Positions 11,743 to 22,789 of a stretch of DNA of 64,000 nt are shown one piece after another. The notes beneath the pieces are model-generated. The model ran no database searches. It was not told where the DNA came from and worked only from the letters and a program-made list of their open reading frames with translations. The stretch lies in NCBI GenBank assembly GCA_021234155.1, contig JAJEKV010000052.1, forward strand, positions 8,291,358 through 8,355,357. Reading direction: 5' to 3'. A program made the position numbers and the translations under genes. The first letter of the stretch is position 1. Every line of letters begins with the position of its first letter. The stretch comes from Isoetes taiwanensis (lineage: Eukaryota; Streptophyta; Lycopodiopsida; Isoetales; Isoetaceae).

Positions 11743-12210
11743 CTAGTTAGCTATAGAAAACCTCCAAACCACTGTGTCGATATCTGGAATAGTTCTTGCT
11801 GGTTCCATATCAAAGAACGTGGCCCAATGGTAAATTGGCTCAACCCCAAAATCCACTGGACAGTTCATAAGAAAGAGGCTTCTTTCGAAATTGTTTCCCA
11901 GGCTCAGGAAAGGCTGTGAATTATGTATGGCAACCCTTATGGATCCTTCCCTGTCAAAGCAAAGGATGCACAGATAGAAGAAGTTAAAGCTAATTCTGCA
12001 AAAACCGACTCTGGATCTTGTTTCAAAGGCTAATCTGATCAAATTTTCAATTATCAACACCGAATCTTGATGATCCCAAGGAATTTGAGGGAACCCCAAC
12101 CCCTGGAGAACAGCCTCTAGTAAGGCCTCATCCATCAGGGCTGTAGAATTCCTTGCAAATCCTCGGGAAGCTGGGTCGGTGAGGGAAGGCGCGAGCAGTA
12201 GGCGCCCCAA
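11743..12210 (-). CDS. Hypothetical ORF upstream of L1 ORF1
   Basis: 155 codons, not recognised. It lies about 220 bp upstream of the L1 ORF1 frame on the same strand, so it may be part of the LINE 5' region or an exon captured by the Helitron. The composition looks protein-like (MDEALLEAVLQGLGFPQIPW) but there is no motif. Confidence 0.35.
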   Translation of the reverse strand: MGRLLLAPSLTDPASRGFARNSTALMDEALLEAVLQGLGFPQIPWDHQDSVLIIENLIRLAFETRSRVGFCRISFNFFYLCILCFDREGSIRVAIHNSQPFLSLGNNFERSLFLMNCPVDFGVEPIYHWATFFDMEPARTIPDIDTVVWRFSIAN

Positions 12211-12249
12211 CGTTCATCTTCTGCATCTCCATTTAGTTTGCACAGATTT

Positions 12250-15200
12250 CCATACATGTTATCTTTCATCACTTACATCTTGCTTTTAAAAGGTTTAATA
12301 AACCCTTGCCATTTGTTGTAGCCCTAAGGATGGTAAATGCTTTGTTGTTACCTTCACCATATTTTTAAGGAACAACGTATAAAGCAGATTGATTTATCTA
12401 TATAACAACATAATAGAGGGCAACAACTCGATGAAGGGAGAGGTAGAACGCATACATTTTGAACTTTTAACCATAAAAAACATATTCTTGTCGAGAAAAA
12501 CAAACCAAAACAATTTGTCCAAAGAGTTATGTTTCCTACATTTCAAACAATAATTTTAGGGCATAGTTACCCAATTACATAAAACTTGTATGAAGACACT
12601 GACACATCAGCTACAACAGCAGTAGATCTAGTGCATCACTGCAAAAACTACCACTAATATGTGTGAAATACATTTAACCTTATTTAACTTATTCCTGTGT
12701 AAAGAGCTAGCAAAGGAAGGGTGTGAAATAGCCTTCTAGCAGAGGTTGTACAAAAGTGCAGCATAACTATAACAGAGGAGTGAAAACCTTTGGTGTTTCT
12801 TGAGCCGTTTTAGCTATTTCTAAGCTACAGCATTCCAAACCTGGGTGCTTTTTGGACTGTGGAGTAAATATGATGGACAGGGTCCCGTAAGCCGCTGCAG
12901 ATAGCTGTAAGAAATCATGCAAGAGCTTGGCGAGAGCTGAATTTTAGTTGAAGCTTTCACTGGATGGAGGCGAAAGAGCAGAAATATGACTATTTTAGTT
13001 TTCACAACTGATATTACAAAGTTATTGTTAGGACAATATACCTGATTAATAGCAGCATCAGTCCGTATATAATCTGTGGATGCTCCTTGAAGACTCAAAT
13101 CAATGCCCTTACGATCAAGAGTACTGCAAATAAACATGATGTTCAGTATATATGAAGAGGTGAAGTTGGACATACGAATATGTTTGATGTTGCAAGCTGG
13201 CTTACGATGATTCATGAAGTAAAAAAGCGTGATAACACAATCACAAATAACAATATACACCATGATAAAATAACGATATATGCCATAATCTGTATACTGA
13301 CTTTTAAAGATGCAAGAGACTGCCAACAACAACCACCCAATCCCCTGGGCCTGACATTCCGCTAAGACCCTAACTCCACCGTTGGCAGTAGTGATTTACA
13401 CTTTACTTTGAACCTGATATAAAAGTTTGAACCTAATATAAAAGGAGCAGAGGATGTGAGCTGTTGTGAGCAGAGGATATGAACATAAAGGAGCAGAGAA
13501 TGAACTTTTGTGGAAATGCACTAACAATTAGAAGGCGGACAATACTCATAGCAGAAAATACTCATAGAGGCGGACAACACTCATAACAGAGATATGCATA
13601 GCTAAGCTTTGGGACAAAGCATAAACCAAGTGATTTGCTCTGCATAGCAAGAAACTTGGGCTCAGAGTTAAGTGGAACATAAGCAATATGTGTAATGAAG
13701 CACATGAGATTGAAGAGCTGGAAAGGGATGAGATAATAAATAAATTGCCAAAATCTAAACCATGCCACCATAGAACACAAACCCTGAACGGAAATTTCTG
13801 TTGGCTACCAGTAAAAAATGCATATGATGCATTCCTATTCATGTATCTACAATAGACTATTGTAACATGTATCTAACTATGAGGTTTAAATCGGAGGAAG
13901 AAAGAATAACCTGACCTGGTTTAGGCTAGCCGATAGTGAGCCATAAATTTGCAAAGCTGCATCACGGAATGTAAGCATCAGTAAATGTAAACCTAGAAAG
14001 GATCGGCGACATATAAATCCTGTTATTACTTACCTTAGATAAAACGGATAAATAAATCCTTGTTATCCTTATACATTTGTAATCGCTGCCCTTGGTCTAC
14101 ACACCAGCAGTCTACTTACCAAACAACATTTGGCATCTGTGCATATATACACGCATCCTGAATCAACTTGTGAAAGGTAATATGAGCGGAAAAATAAGCA
14201 TACCTGATTGCAAGTCCTTGCGACCAATGAGCATCTACATACATCATAAAGCATGTCTAAACATATTTATAAAAGCATGTCTCAGAGAAAGAAAAACAAT
14301 GAGAAAGAAGCATTCAGAACTAAAATTTGGAGATAGAAAACTTACCTGTATTTTGTAGCAAAACGAATATAACTTTGAGAATTTATCGTCTCTCACTGCC
14401 AATCCAATGCTCTGTTCGGTTTGGATAAAATAATATGGGCTTTTCCATATACTTCATCCTGATAAATGACTTGCTAAAAATAAAAAAAGATCTGAAGCAA
14501 CTCGGATGGCAGTAGCGGAGGATGAAATATGCTTGGCCTTGAGATTTTAATATGTGTAGACGCCCGAACCACAATGTAAAAAGACGCTGAAAAATTTAGG
14601 AACCCTGAATGTCGGATGAAGCTCCTTGACCATTTTGAAACCTGAGAAAAAAATCATGGCAGAGGAGGAAAACCCGGCATAATGGCGGCTGCAGTGATGC
14701 GTTACCCAGTGCCCTGCAACAACATTTGGTACATTGGCATGTATACCAAATTGTATCATTGCTTTACATCATCTCACATCTGTATCTTACAGCTAATACT
14801 TTCAATTGATTGAGACTACATTTTTTATGTTACAGCTACTCATTATAGTGCTAGTCTGACCACAATTATCATAAAGGATGAATAATAGGTCCTTAAATAT
14901 AAAGAGAATATGTATCAGGCCTCGGAAACTCAAAAACAACAGATCCGGGTTACATTTCAATTAAACTAATGGATAATCATGAATAATCCACATTTAATCA
15001 AAATCTAGCACTTGATATCCTTGGTGCAAACCAAGATCTAGCAACTAACTTAAAAATTAAGATTGAGATGGGGGAAAAACACAGATATAATAGTTGAACT
15101 TCATTGTGGAACTCTCAAACTTCATTGTGAAACATTCTGTTGGTCCCCTTGTAACAGGTTCTCAGAATCTTGTGCTCCCACATCTTTTGTTCTCAAGGCA

Positions 15201-16415
15201 CCTTCGAAGTTCTGTCATGCATTGAAAAGAATCATGTATTGAAAAGAATGATTTGTTGGGCTCAGCTGTTCCCAAGACCAAATCTCTGCTTTACTCAAAC
15301 ATGACAATTAAGCAGAATAGGTTATGTTTCCATGTAGACATCATCTCATCCCTGTTTGTGTTTAATGCCATGCTCACCACAGTCCCAGCACCATGAAGGA
15401 TCTCATGCACATGTAGACATTATCTGTTCGTGTTCATATTTAATGCCATGCTCATACAGTGCCAGCACCATAAAAAATTTCATCCACACTAATGCATATC
15501 TCAACTGCAATTAGGAAAATATTAATCCACCAAGTGAATTAGACGTCCTATTCTGTAGAATGTCAAGAAAGAATTTCATATTGTGCTGAATGATGCACTT
15601 CTGTCCGTATGACAGCATGCATAAACAACTTAGTATTACCTTGCCATTCATAGAAACCCATTTGTCGATTCCTTATAGAGCATTTTTTGCACGCGACGGA
15701 GATCCAGGCTTCTGCAAGTTGTCCATGCAGCAACAAATGTCATTTTTACAGATAGAAAATATAGATGTATTTACTGATAGAAAATATATATATGTATTTA
15801 CTGGTGACAGATGTTTCTATCGTAACTAAATTAGCTTGCAAACATAAAACCATTGGAAGCAAAGCTGATTTAGGAGCTTGTCGAAACCCTTTACCTGCTT
15901 GCAAAGTCTCTTCTGTTTGCAGCGAAAATGAAGACCTACGTTGCCAAAAATGGCGAAACCTTACCTCAAAAGTTTGCTTGAGAAGCTAACTTCTATTTGC
16001 AGCGAAAATGAATACCTCTATTTCCAAAACTGGAGAGCTTTGTTGGCATAGTACATGCATAAGAAAGAACATGCAGAACAAATCCTGAAGAAAGAGCACA
16101 CTGTCAAGAAGTGAAAACATTTAACGGAAGAAAAAGCACACGGTTAAGAAGGAACTAAAAACATTTACCTGAGTGAGGCTCCAGCCTACTATCTGGGCGC
16201 TAAAATCCTAAATCTGAAAGCAATGCCGGAAGGATTTGTGGATGCTGTTGTTGCCATTCTGAACAAATCAAAAAATGATGGAAGGCGAGGTATCCGACTA
16301 TGGCGGGCAGCCTGCCAAACGAATGATGGATCCGTTAGATTTGGGTTCTTCTGTAAATTAGTTCGAGCAAATACCTAAACCCTGAAGCTCGAATCAACTC
16401 AGACTTTAAAAGAGA
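12250..16415. other. Helitron interior, possible captured exon fragments
   Basis: No complete gene. On the minus strand near 12790-12930 an open stretch with a plausible upstream AG acceptor (about 12940) reads LHDFLQLSAAAYGTL and continues about 50 residues. It could be a captured exon, but the source gene is not recognised. Two short diverged copies of a motif containing TTGCAGCGAAAATGAA occur near 15920 and 15995. The remaining ORFs look random. Confidence 0.35.
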
Positions 16416-16451
16416 CCACATCAAAAACGATGCCCACATCCTCCTTAAAAT
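16416..16451 (+). repeat. 36-bp inverted repeat, left copy
   Basis: Starts CCACATCAAAAACGATGCCC and is a perfect inverted copy of 20795-20830. Directly inside it begins a C-rich array. The pair may be terminal repeats of a DNA transposon nested in the Helitron, but no target duplication is evident. Confidence 0.75.
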
Positions 16452-17060
16452 CCCCCGTAAAACCCCCTCAAAATCCCCCTTTTCGTGGAATAGCAATGAT
16501 TTTCAGAAACGGGGTATTTGGCCACATTCCCCCCTTTGTGATTTTGTAGATTAGTATCCTCTTATTTGAAGTTTTTTTTATATCCCCTATTGCCATATGT
16601 AATGTTCGTACCCCATTTCTTGCAACTAATATTCATACCCCTTTCCTCAACAATCCCCCTTTTGTGATTTTGTAGTTTCATATCCCTTACTCAAAATTTT
16701 CTTCATTTGTACCCCATTTCTACATATACAATATTCATACCCTGCAACCACTATTCATACCCCTTTTCTCAACAATCCCCCTTTTATGATTTTGTAGTTT
16801 GATATCCCCTTACTCGAAAATTTCTTCATTTGTACCCCATTCTATACGTGTGTACCCCAATCAATGTTCATACCCCATTATGACAACAATCCCCCCTTTG
16901 TGATATATATCCTCCTATCAAAACTTCTTTCAGTTGTACTCTGTTTCTACATGCAATGTGTTCCCCGTTTCCATATGCAACAATCCCCCATTTCCATTTG
17001 CAATGTTTTACCCTGTTCCCTATTTCTGCAACTCCCCCTTTATATTTTATAGGCTAATAT
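16440..17060 (+). repeat. C-rich degenerate tandem array, left
   Basis: Imperfect repeats of about 60-120 bp built from phrases such as CAATCCCCCTTTTGTGATTT, TTGTAGTTTCATATCCCC and CATACCCC. No coding capacity. A similar but different array lies at the right end of the inverted-repeat pair. Confidence 0.7.
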
Positions 17061-17141
17061 CCTCTTATCATGGCACGTTAATGTCTATAACTTGTAAAAT
17101 TAGCTCTATACCATGCTGTAAAATTAAATGGGTACACAAAC

Positions 17142-17374
17142 GATATCGAACATGCCCTTCTAATAGATCTAAAGTGGATATATTAGCCAAATTGTTACAT
17201 AAAACCTGCTTTATTGGGAACAAAAGCTGCATGATTGACCATAGCTTTAAATGATGTAAGGTAGATTGTCCAGCGCATGGAACAACAAAGCCATGCATTA
17301 TATCACTTCAAACAATTAACCAACTCCAAGTATCACTTCGAACATGGATCTAGTGATGATAACAATCTAGAGTA
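17142..17374 (+). repeat. 233-bp direct repeat, copy 1
   Basis: Near-identical to 17798-18029, with scattered substitutions and single-base indels. It begins GATATCGAACATGCCC and ends AATCTAGAGTA. On the minus strand it contains an AAAGCAG|GT splice-donor-like junction, compatible with a duplicated exon and intron piece. Confidence 0.85.
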
Positions 17375-17797
17375 CAGATCATAAAGGCTGCTAATTATTG
17401 ATCATTCACAAATCTTGCTACCCAAATGACATTTCTGCCAGTTCCAAGTGCATGGATATTCCACAATAAGCAAATCCAGTTTCATGCTTTGGGCACAGAA
17501 ACAATGTGAGATAAAGAATAAGATACCGCTAACGATGAAATGTTGCTCTTCAGAAATGCAGGTCTGTGATCCACTAAAGCTGCAAAAGGTCAAACAAAAT
17601 TTAGTACAGATCCTTAAATGATCTTGCTAGTGGAGAAACAAATGCCAAAGAAAACTATTATTTCTTATCGGAATCTACATGCATCAACTAGCAGATTTTG
17701 ATGCGTTCATGAGGTCAAATGGACAGCATAATGCTCAAGAAAATTCATAGTGAAAGCTAACCTACATTGCATGCCGTTAAAGAGCCTAGAATTAGTA

Positions 17798-18029
17798 GAT
17801 ATTGAGCATGCCCTTCTATAGATCCAAAGTGGATATATTAGCCAAACTGTTACATAAAACCTGCTTTATTGGGAACAAAAGCTGCATGATTGACCATTGC
17901 TTTAAGTGATGTAAGGTAGATTGTCCAGCGCATGGAACAACAAAGCCATGCATTATATCACTTCAAACAACTAACCAACTCCAATTATCACTTCGAACAT
18001 GGAACTAGTGATGATAACAATCTAGAGTA
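17798..18029 (+). repeat. 233-bp direct repeat, copy 2
   Basis: Second copy of the unit at 17142-17374, same orientation, with 423 bp of different sequence between them. It probably arose by local duplication within the Helitron. Confidence 0.85.
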
Positions 18030-18541
18030 TATCTGCTAAATGTTGCTCGTTGCATGCCACTATTGACAAAATGAAGCCATTGTACATTTCCAGCAAGATT
18101 AAGCACTTATGTTTTGATAGCCCATTCCAGCTGATTAAAAGCCATTCTTGCCTTTATGTTTTTGGGCAACCCCACGAAAAAAAAATCACCATTACTGTAA
18201 ATACTATGTGAACTCGCCACAAAACGTCGCGGAAGACCAGTTGCATCTAAAGCAGAGCAGACAGACTTTGAAGTAAAATCAAGCTCAAGGGAGTCTTCCA
18301 GAGACTATAGCATAGTCAAGGGAGTCTTCCAGAGTCAAATGCAGTCATACCGTTAGAACTCGCAAGGGTTCATTCTCCTCAGCAGATGTCTCATTATCCT
18401 TTGCTCCTCTGGTTCTGGCGAATCAGCTATGCTTGGGCATGGTGCATTCAGGCTTTTCCATCATTTGCTGTAGTAAACCCTTGGCATCCATGTACTCCAG
18501 TGCAACTAAAATAGATGAACAAAAGAACCCTAACCCTATTT

Positions 18542-18955
18542 CTACACGATAGATCTAGACTGGAATTTTTTTGGAATCTGTTTACCTTTTTCATCTCTTC
18601 CATTTGCGAAATGGCTGTCGAAAATGGGGATTCCGGCAACGTCGTGGTCGTAAGCATCTTGATCCGATCCGGACGGCGCATTTCTCCATTCCGTATACAA
18701 GAATGTTGCTTTAGGCAACATTCTGGTGTGGAAGGCTTGCCGACGCGCGTTAGCGCGGAGGCATGCCTGACACACCAGAATGTGATATTCTGCGACCAAG
18801 AAACACCTTAAAAATGCTGGTAGATCCTCACCTTCTCTGTAGAATCGCTGTAGAAATGCTGGAACGGCAGGATCGTTGTCTAGAATAGCAAAATCTTCAG
18901 CAGAATCGCTGCCGGAGAAGGCCGCAGAGAAAAGCGGCAAAAGTGCCGCAGACAA
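18542..18955 (-). CDS. Hypothetical ORF in Helitron (137 aa)
   Basis: 137 codons on the minus strand, not recognised (SGSDSAEDFAILDNDPAVPAFLQRF). The sequence over and upstream of it (18800-19040) resembles 29860-30060 outside the element, both containing a G-T-A-G-A-A-A-T-G-C-(T/C)-G-G-A-A-C phrase and a downstream CCACRTGGC block. It may be a captured 5' region of a host locus whose relative lies near LFY. Confidence 0.35.
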   Translation of the reverse strand: MSAALLPLFSAAFSGSDSAEDFAILDNDPAVPAFLQRFYREGEDLPAFLRCFLVAEYHILVCQACLRANARRQAFHTRMLPKATFLYTEWRNAPSGSDQDAYDHDVAGIPIFDSHFANGRDEKGKQIPKKFQSRSIV

Positions 18956-19059
18956 GAATTTTTTTGGTTAACATTCAGTGTTAGAATCGATGCCACGTGG
19001 CAGGGTCTTATTGGAAGAACCGGCACATAACTTGTTTTTACGTCATTTCTGATTTAGGG

Positions 19060-20030
19060 TTATGGTAAATAGTGAAAAAACTTTTACATGGACAATGGCT
19101 AGGTGCATACGACATATCTTGACCATTTCCGAGTGCCAACATTTTTTTTTTAAATTCCAAGACCATTACCTTGTTTTTCTGTTTTCCATATATACAAGAG
19201 TTTACCTTTTAACACTATTTTGGGCTCCTTTAGAATATCATGTGGCCATTCAATACCACCATATGTGCCACAACCCTTCGGCCATTTCTCCGTTATAAGT
19301 GTTGTTTACTTCTATTTGTCCCATCTGCCAAATGAGGGTAATACATTGTCTTTGCTCGCACGTCTCCATATATATTAACCCCTTGAGCCATTGCCTTGAG
19401 ATGTATGTTTGGTGCTCCCCCTTTATGGAAATATCATGTCTATAAATATTTCTTGCAATTCACTCGTAGATGTTAGTGGAATATTTCAAGGTCAGATTAC
19501 AGATATTCCATGTAACCATTTATTCAACATAAACCCTATTTGATAATATTAGACATCCTGCCCCTAACAATTCCCATGCTCTGCTTCGTGAAATGCCACA
19601 CATACTTCATGCCAACAAACATTTTTTCCAAAACCCAATTTGTGTACTTTTATGTGCACTCTCTTGCATAAAAAAGCATGTTGTGCTAAGACCATTTTTT
19701 TCTCTTACTAGATTAATTCTTTGTCCATGCATGCATCTCTACACCATGATGATCTTGCATCATAAATAATTAAGTCTAATGACTTGCCATTGTTAGCACA
19801 ACGGAATACTGAGATATTCCCACTCCATTTCCCATTAGTGCCAATTGTTTAAATAGAATCCCATCTCCCACAAATTAAACCTGCTTATTTTCATATGCTA
19901 AAACACATGGATTGAAACATTGATGCTTGATGGAAACGATGTACCTTCAGAAATCACGTTTGGATATATAACTGATAATTATTTATTTATTTATATATAA
20001 AAAAGCCCTACCACCTACCGGAAGGCAAGA
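19060..20030. other. Helitron interior, nothing recognised
   Basis: AT-rich sequence without supported gene or repeat. Confidence 0.45.
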
Positions 20031-20034
20031 GCTG

Positions 20035-20790
20035 ATCCCCTTGTCTAACTCTGATTACCCCGTTTCTCCTCATCCCCCCATTCTAAATTGCAATCCCTCG
20101 ATTACGCCATCATTACCCCTACTAAACCTACTACCCCATTTCTTCTCATCTCGCGTTCTAAATTGCAATCCCCCATTACTCCCTCATTACCCCTACTAAC
20201 CTTGACTACCCCATTTCTCGTCATCTACCATTCTTCATTTTTTTAGTAGACATCCCCATGTTCTAAATTACAATCCCCCATTACTCCCTCATTACCCCTA
20301 CTAAGCATGACTACCCCATTTCTCGTCATCCCCCATTCTCCATTTTTTTAGTAGAAATCCCCATGTTCTAGATTGCAATCCCCCTATTACTCCCTTACTT
20401 ACCCATAATACCCATGATTACCCCATTTCTCCTCATCCTCCATTTTTCATTTTCTCCAGAAAATCCCCATGTTCTAAATTGCAATCCCCATTGCTCCCTC
20501 ATTAACCCTACTAACCATGACTACCCCATTTCTCCTCATCCCCCATTCTTCATTTTTTTAGTAGAAATCCCCATGTTCTAAATTACAATCCCCTTATTAC
20601 TCCCTCATTACCTCTAATACCCTTAACTACCCCATTTCTGCTCATCCTCCATTCTTCATTTTTTACAAAAAATCCCCATATTCGAAATCGCAATCCCCCC
20701 ATTGCTCCCTCAATACCCCTAACATAGAACTAAAATTCCCTTCTCCACAAAAGATTATCCTTTGCTCCTCAATTCTCCATTTCCAAAAGG
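20035..20790 (+). repeat. C-rich degenerate tandem array, right
   Basis: About six imperfect units of roughly 100-120 bp. A typical unit runs through ACTACCCCATTTCTCCTCAT, CCCCCATTCTTCATTTTTTT, AGTAGAAATCCCCATGTTCT and AAATTGCAATCCCC. The array ends at the right 36-bp inverted repeat. Confidence 0.8.
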
Positions 20791-20794
20791 GGGT

Positions 20795-20830
20795 ATTTTA
20801 AGGAGGATGTGGGCATCGTTTTTGATGTGG
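20795..20830 (-). repeat. 36-bp inverted repeat, right copy
   Basis: Exact reverse complement of 16416-16451. The two enclose 4.3 kb with C-rich arrays at both ends. Confidence 0.75.
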
Positions 20831-21162
20831 ACCAAAGCAGTGCGCTCAGTATTGCAGAGGGCAATCAATAAGCAAATCCATAGAATCACCTCAGGACATC
20901 CGGTGAATGCAGCCGGTGGCCATGGCAGGATATTCCTCTGCCATCTCCATTCAAATGAAATCCGGCAACACGCGTATTCGGTGGCATGCAAACAGATCAA
21001 TGGAAAACCCTCTCAAAATCATACAAGTAAAAACATTTTAATTTTTGGATAACCGGAAAAAGATTTCAGCCTCAAAAATTCCCACAACCTTAGAAAAGTG
21101 GTCTGGAAAAAAAATCTAAAAAGTTTTCGGAACCCCGGAAAAACCAAATTTAAACAATAGGA

Positions 21163-21609
21163 TATATCTTCACAAAAGAACCATGCATTATAGTTACTGT
21201 AGCAATAGAAAATAACACTGTAGCAATGTATTAGCAATGGAATTTAGATCTCGAAATACCGACAACCCAGGCATTCATATAATGATGAATCCGCACAGAA
21301 ACATCTGTCTATTCCTCTTCTGATCGCTGCTTCTATTTATTTTGGTTTAGGCGGCACCGATTCACAGAGAATCGGCCCCTACTTTGCTGTCGACGGTTAT
21401 GGAGCTACTATTTAAGCTTGAATCCAATTTTGCCTCCATTCGACCTTTAAAATAATTCAACCTTTAATATATTAAGTTTAACCTTTACCTTCATAGGTTA
21501 AACCAATCATAGCAATTTCGTTTTTCATATTTAGGTTAAACCATCACCCAGCTTAGTTAGGTTCAACTTGAGTCCCTGAACCATATGAAGCACTGTGCAT
21601 TTTCATAAT
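21163..21609 (-). repeat. Copia 3' LTR, middle piece
   Basis: Matches the 5' LTR from 28636 to 29096 with a 14-bp deletion near its start and a few substitutions. It is interrupted at 21609 by the tandem palindromic element. Confidence 0.92.
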
Positions 21610-22640
21610 CGCATCGATCCGAGACATCGGATCGCCATTCTAGAATGGGACGAGCATGCATGTCATGCATGCATGCGGGCGGCGCATGCCCGTTTTGGGT
21701 TGGGAGTTCGCTATTTCAGGCGCGTTTCTGCATCCACGTCTCATCGGCGCTTCCTCTTCTCCGGTGATACCTTATTCTCTTTGAATTGTTTCGAGGCGGG
21801 GAGGGGCTTCTTCTGCTGGTTTAGCCAATTGGCGTATCTTTCTTGCTATCCTTTTCTTGGCCTTTGGCCTCGTCCACGTGACCTCGTCCTTGATCCTAGT
21901 TTGTAAGGAAGTTCTCTGGTAGTCGGGCGCTTTGTTGGTTTCTTGCGAGTCCCATTCTAGAATCGCATCGATCCGAGACATCGGATCGCCATTCTAGAAT
22001 GGGACGAGCATGCATGTCATGCATGCATGCGGGCGGCGCATGCCCGTTTTGGGTTGGGAGTTAAGCTATTTGGTAGCGTTTACGCATCCCGTCTCATCGG
22101 TAGCTTCCTCTTCTCTCAGTGATTACCTTATTCTCTTTGAACCCACCCTCCCCCCTTCTTTGTTTATTGTACAAGTTACGTTTTATCATGTTTTTCCACC
22201 CATTTGGGTGATGCTTTTCCACCCATTTGGGTGATGCTATTCTCTGGTATGTTTCTCGTTTGTTGTGTTGGTGATGTGCAGGTACAGGTTGGCGAGCGGC
22301 ATCCGTTTCGACTTCTCCATGCGGGGGTTTTTGGGAGCGATTCTATGCCTTACGTTTGTCTAAGCCCCTTGCCGAAGGCTTATCACTAGGGTTTTTCCTC
22401 GAAAACCCGAAAGGGCGGGGTTTTTTAATCCCGGTGATAAGCGTTCGGCAGGTACATCAGCCACTCATCTATTAGCATTGTATTTGTTTTGGGGTCCAAA
22501 TGATATAATTGGATTTTCCCTTTATTTTTCGTGGGTAGTTCGCATGTGTGCGGCTACCCACTGTCCACCATTGTAGAAAATCTGCTGAGATGAATGAGAA
22601 GCCTATGGGCGCTTTGTTGGTTTCTTGCGAGTCCCATTCT
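21610..22640 (+). mobile_element. Tandem palindromic element inserted in Copia LTR
   Basis: A 1031-bp insertion flanked by ATAAT (21605-21609 and 22641-22645). The uninterrupted LTR at 29092-29096 has ATAAT once. It consists of unit A (21610-21958, 349 bp), a 5-bp spacer AGAAT and unit B (21964-22640, 677 bp). Both units begin CGCATCGATCCGAGACATCG and end GCGAGTCCCATTCT. They share about 170 bp at the left and 35 bp at the right, with different interiors. The left end carries nested palindromes: CGATCCGA/TCGGATCG stem, CCATTCTAGAATGG, and a GCATGCATG run. Unit B also holds a large stem-loop at 22367-22452. There is no coding capacity and the class is unknown. Confidence 0.8.
22367..22452 (+). 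repeat. Large stem-loop of the covarying hairpin family
   Basis: Outer arms 22367-22391 and 22430-22452 pair over about 22 bp. The inner core has AAAACCCGAAAGGGCGGGG and a T run. The core is shared with 2051-2137 (minus) and 51112-51191, while the outer arms differ in sequence yet stay complementary. This copy has no (TATTC)n tail and lies inside unit B of the palindromic element. Confidence 0.75.
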
Positions 22641-22645
22641 ATAAT

Positions 22646-22750
22646 ACAACCTCAGTTATCACATGGATCAACTGGCCTTCATACAATAAAACTCAGTTAT
22701 TACATGAATCAACTGAGATACACTTATTATAATATGACCATAATCTTTCA
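22646..22750 (-). repeat. Copia 3' LTR, proximal piece
   Basis: Last 105 bp of the LTR in plus order, ending CTTTCA (TGAAAG on the minus strand). It is followed by the polypurine tract, GAAGGGAGAG on the minus strand, at about 22751-22760. Confidence 0.92.
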
Positions 22751-22789
22751 CTCTCCCTTCATATTATAATCTGTACAGCTTATCATTTT

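Larger units (their letters stand above)
5893..21162 (-). mobile_element. Large non-autonomous Helitron in Copia LTR
   Basis: On the minus strand the element starts TCCTATTG at 21162 and ends CTAG at 5896-5893. Seven bases before the CTAG lies a GC-rich hairpin (stem 5904-5909 with 5915-5920, loop 5 nt), the diagnostic Helitron 3' end. It sits exactly between host A and T with no duplication. The empty site survives in the 5' LTR at 28635|28636. Length is 15,270 bp. No Rep endonuclease or helicase ORF is visible, so it is non-autonomous or has decayed. Contents include an RT-deleted L1 LINE, an inverted-repeat-bounded segment with C-rich arrays, a 233-bp duplication and possible captured exons. 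Confidence 0.9.

Noticed and set aside
16440-20790. C-rich arrays as telomere or centromere satellite
   Set aside because: Units do not match plant telomere repeat TTTAGGG and are short, degenerate and confined between two inverted repeats.
5893-21162. RepHel gene of an autonomous Helitron
   Set aside because: No Rep HUH motif or helicase motifs could be seen in any long frame; the only long frames belong to the L1 LINE.
22204-22389. Short ORF in palindromic unit B
   Set aside because: Runs into the hairpin and is not shared with unit A; probably chance.
22391-22430. GC hairpin plus T run as a bacterial rho-independent terminator
   Set aside because: No bacterial genes nearby. The motif recurs in plant repeats with an extra outer stem, so a terminator reading or bacterial contamination is unlikely.
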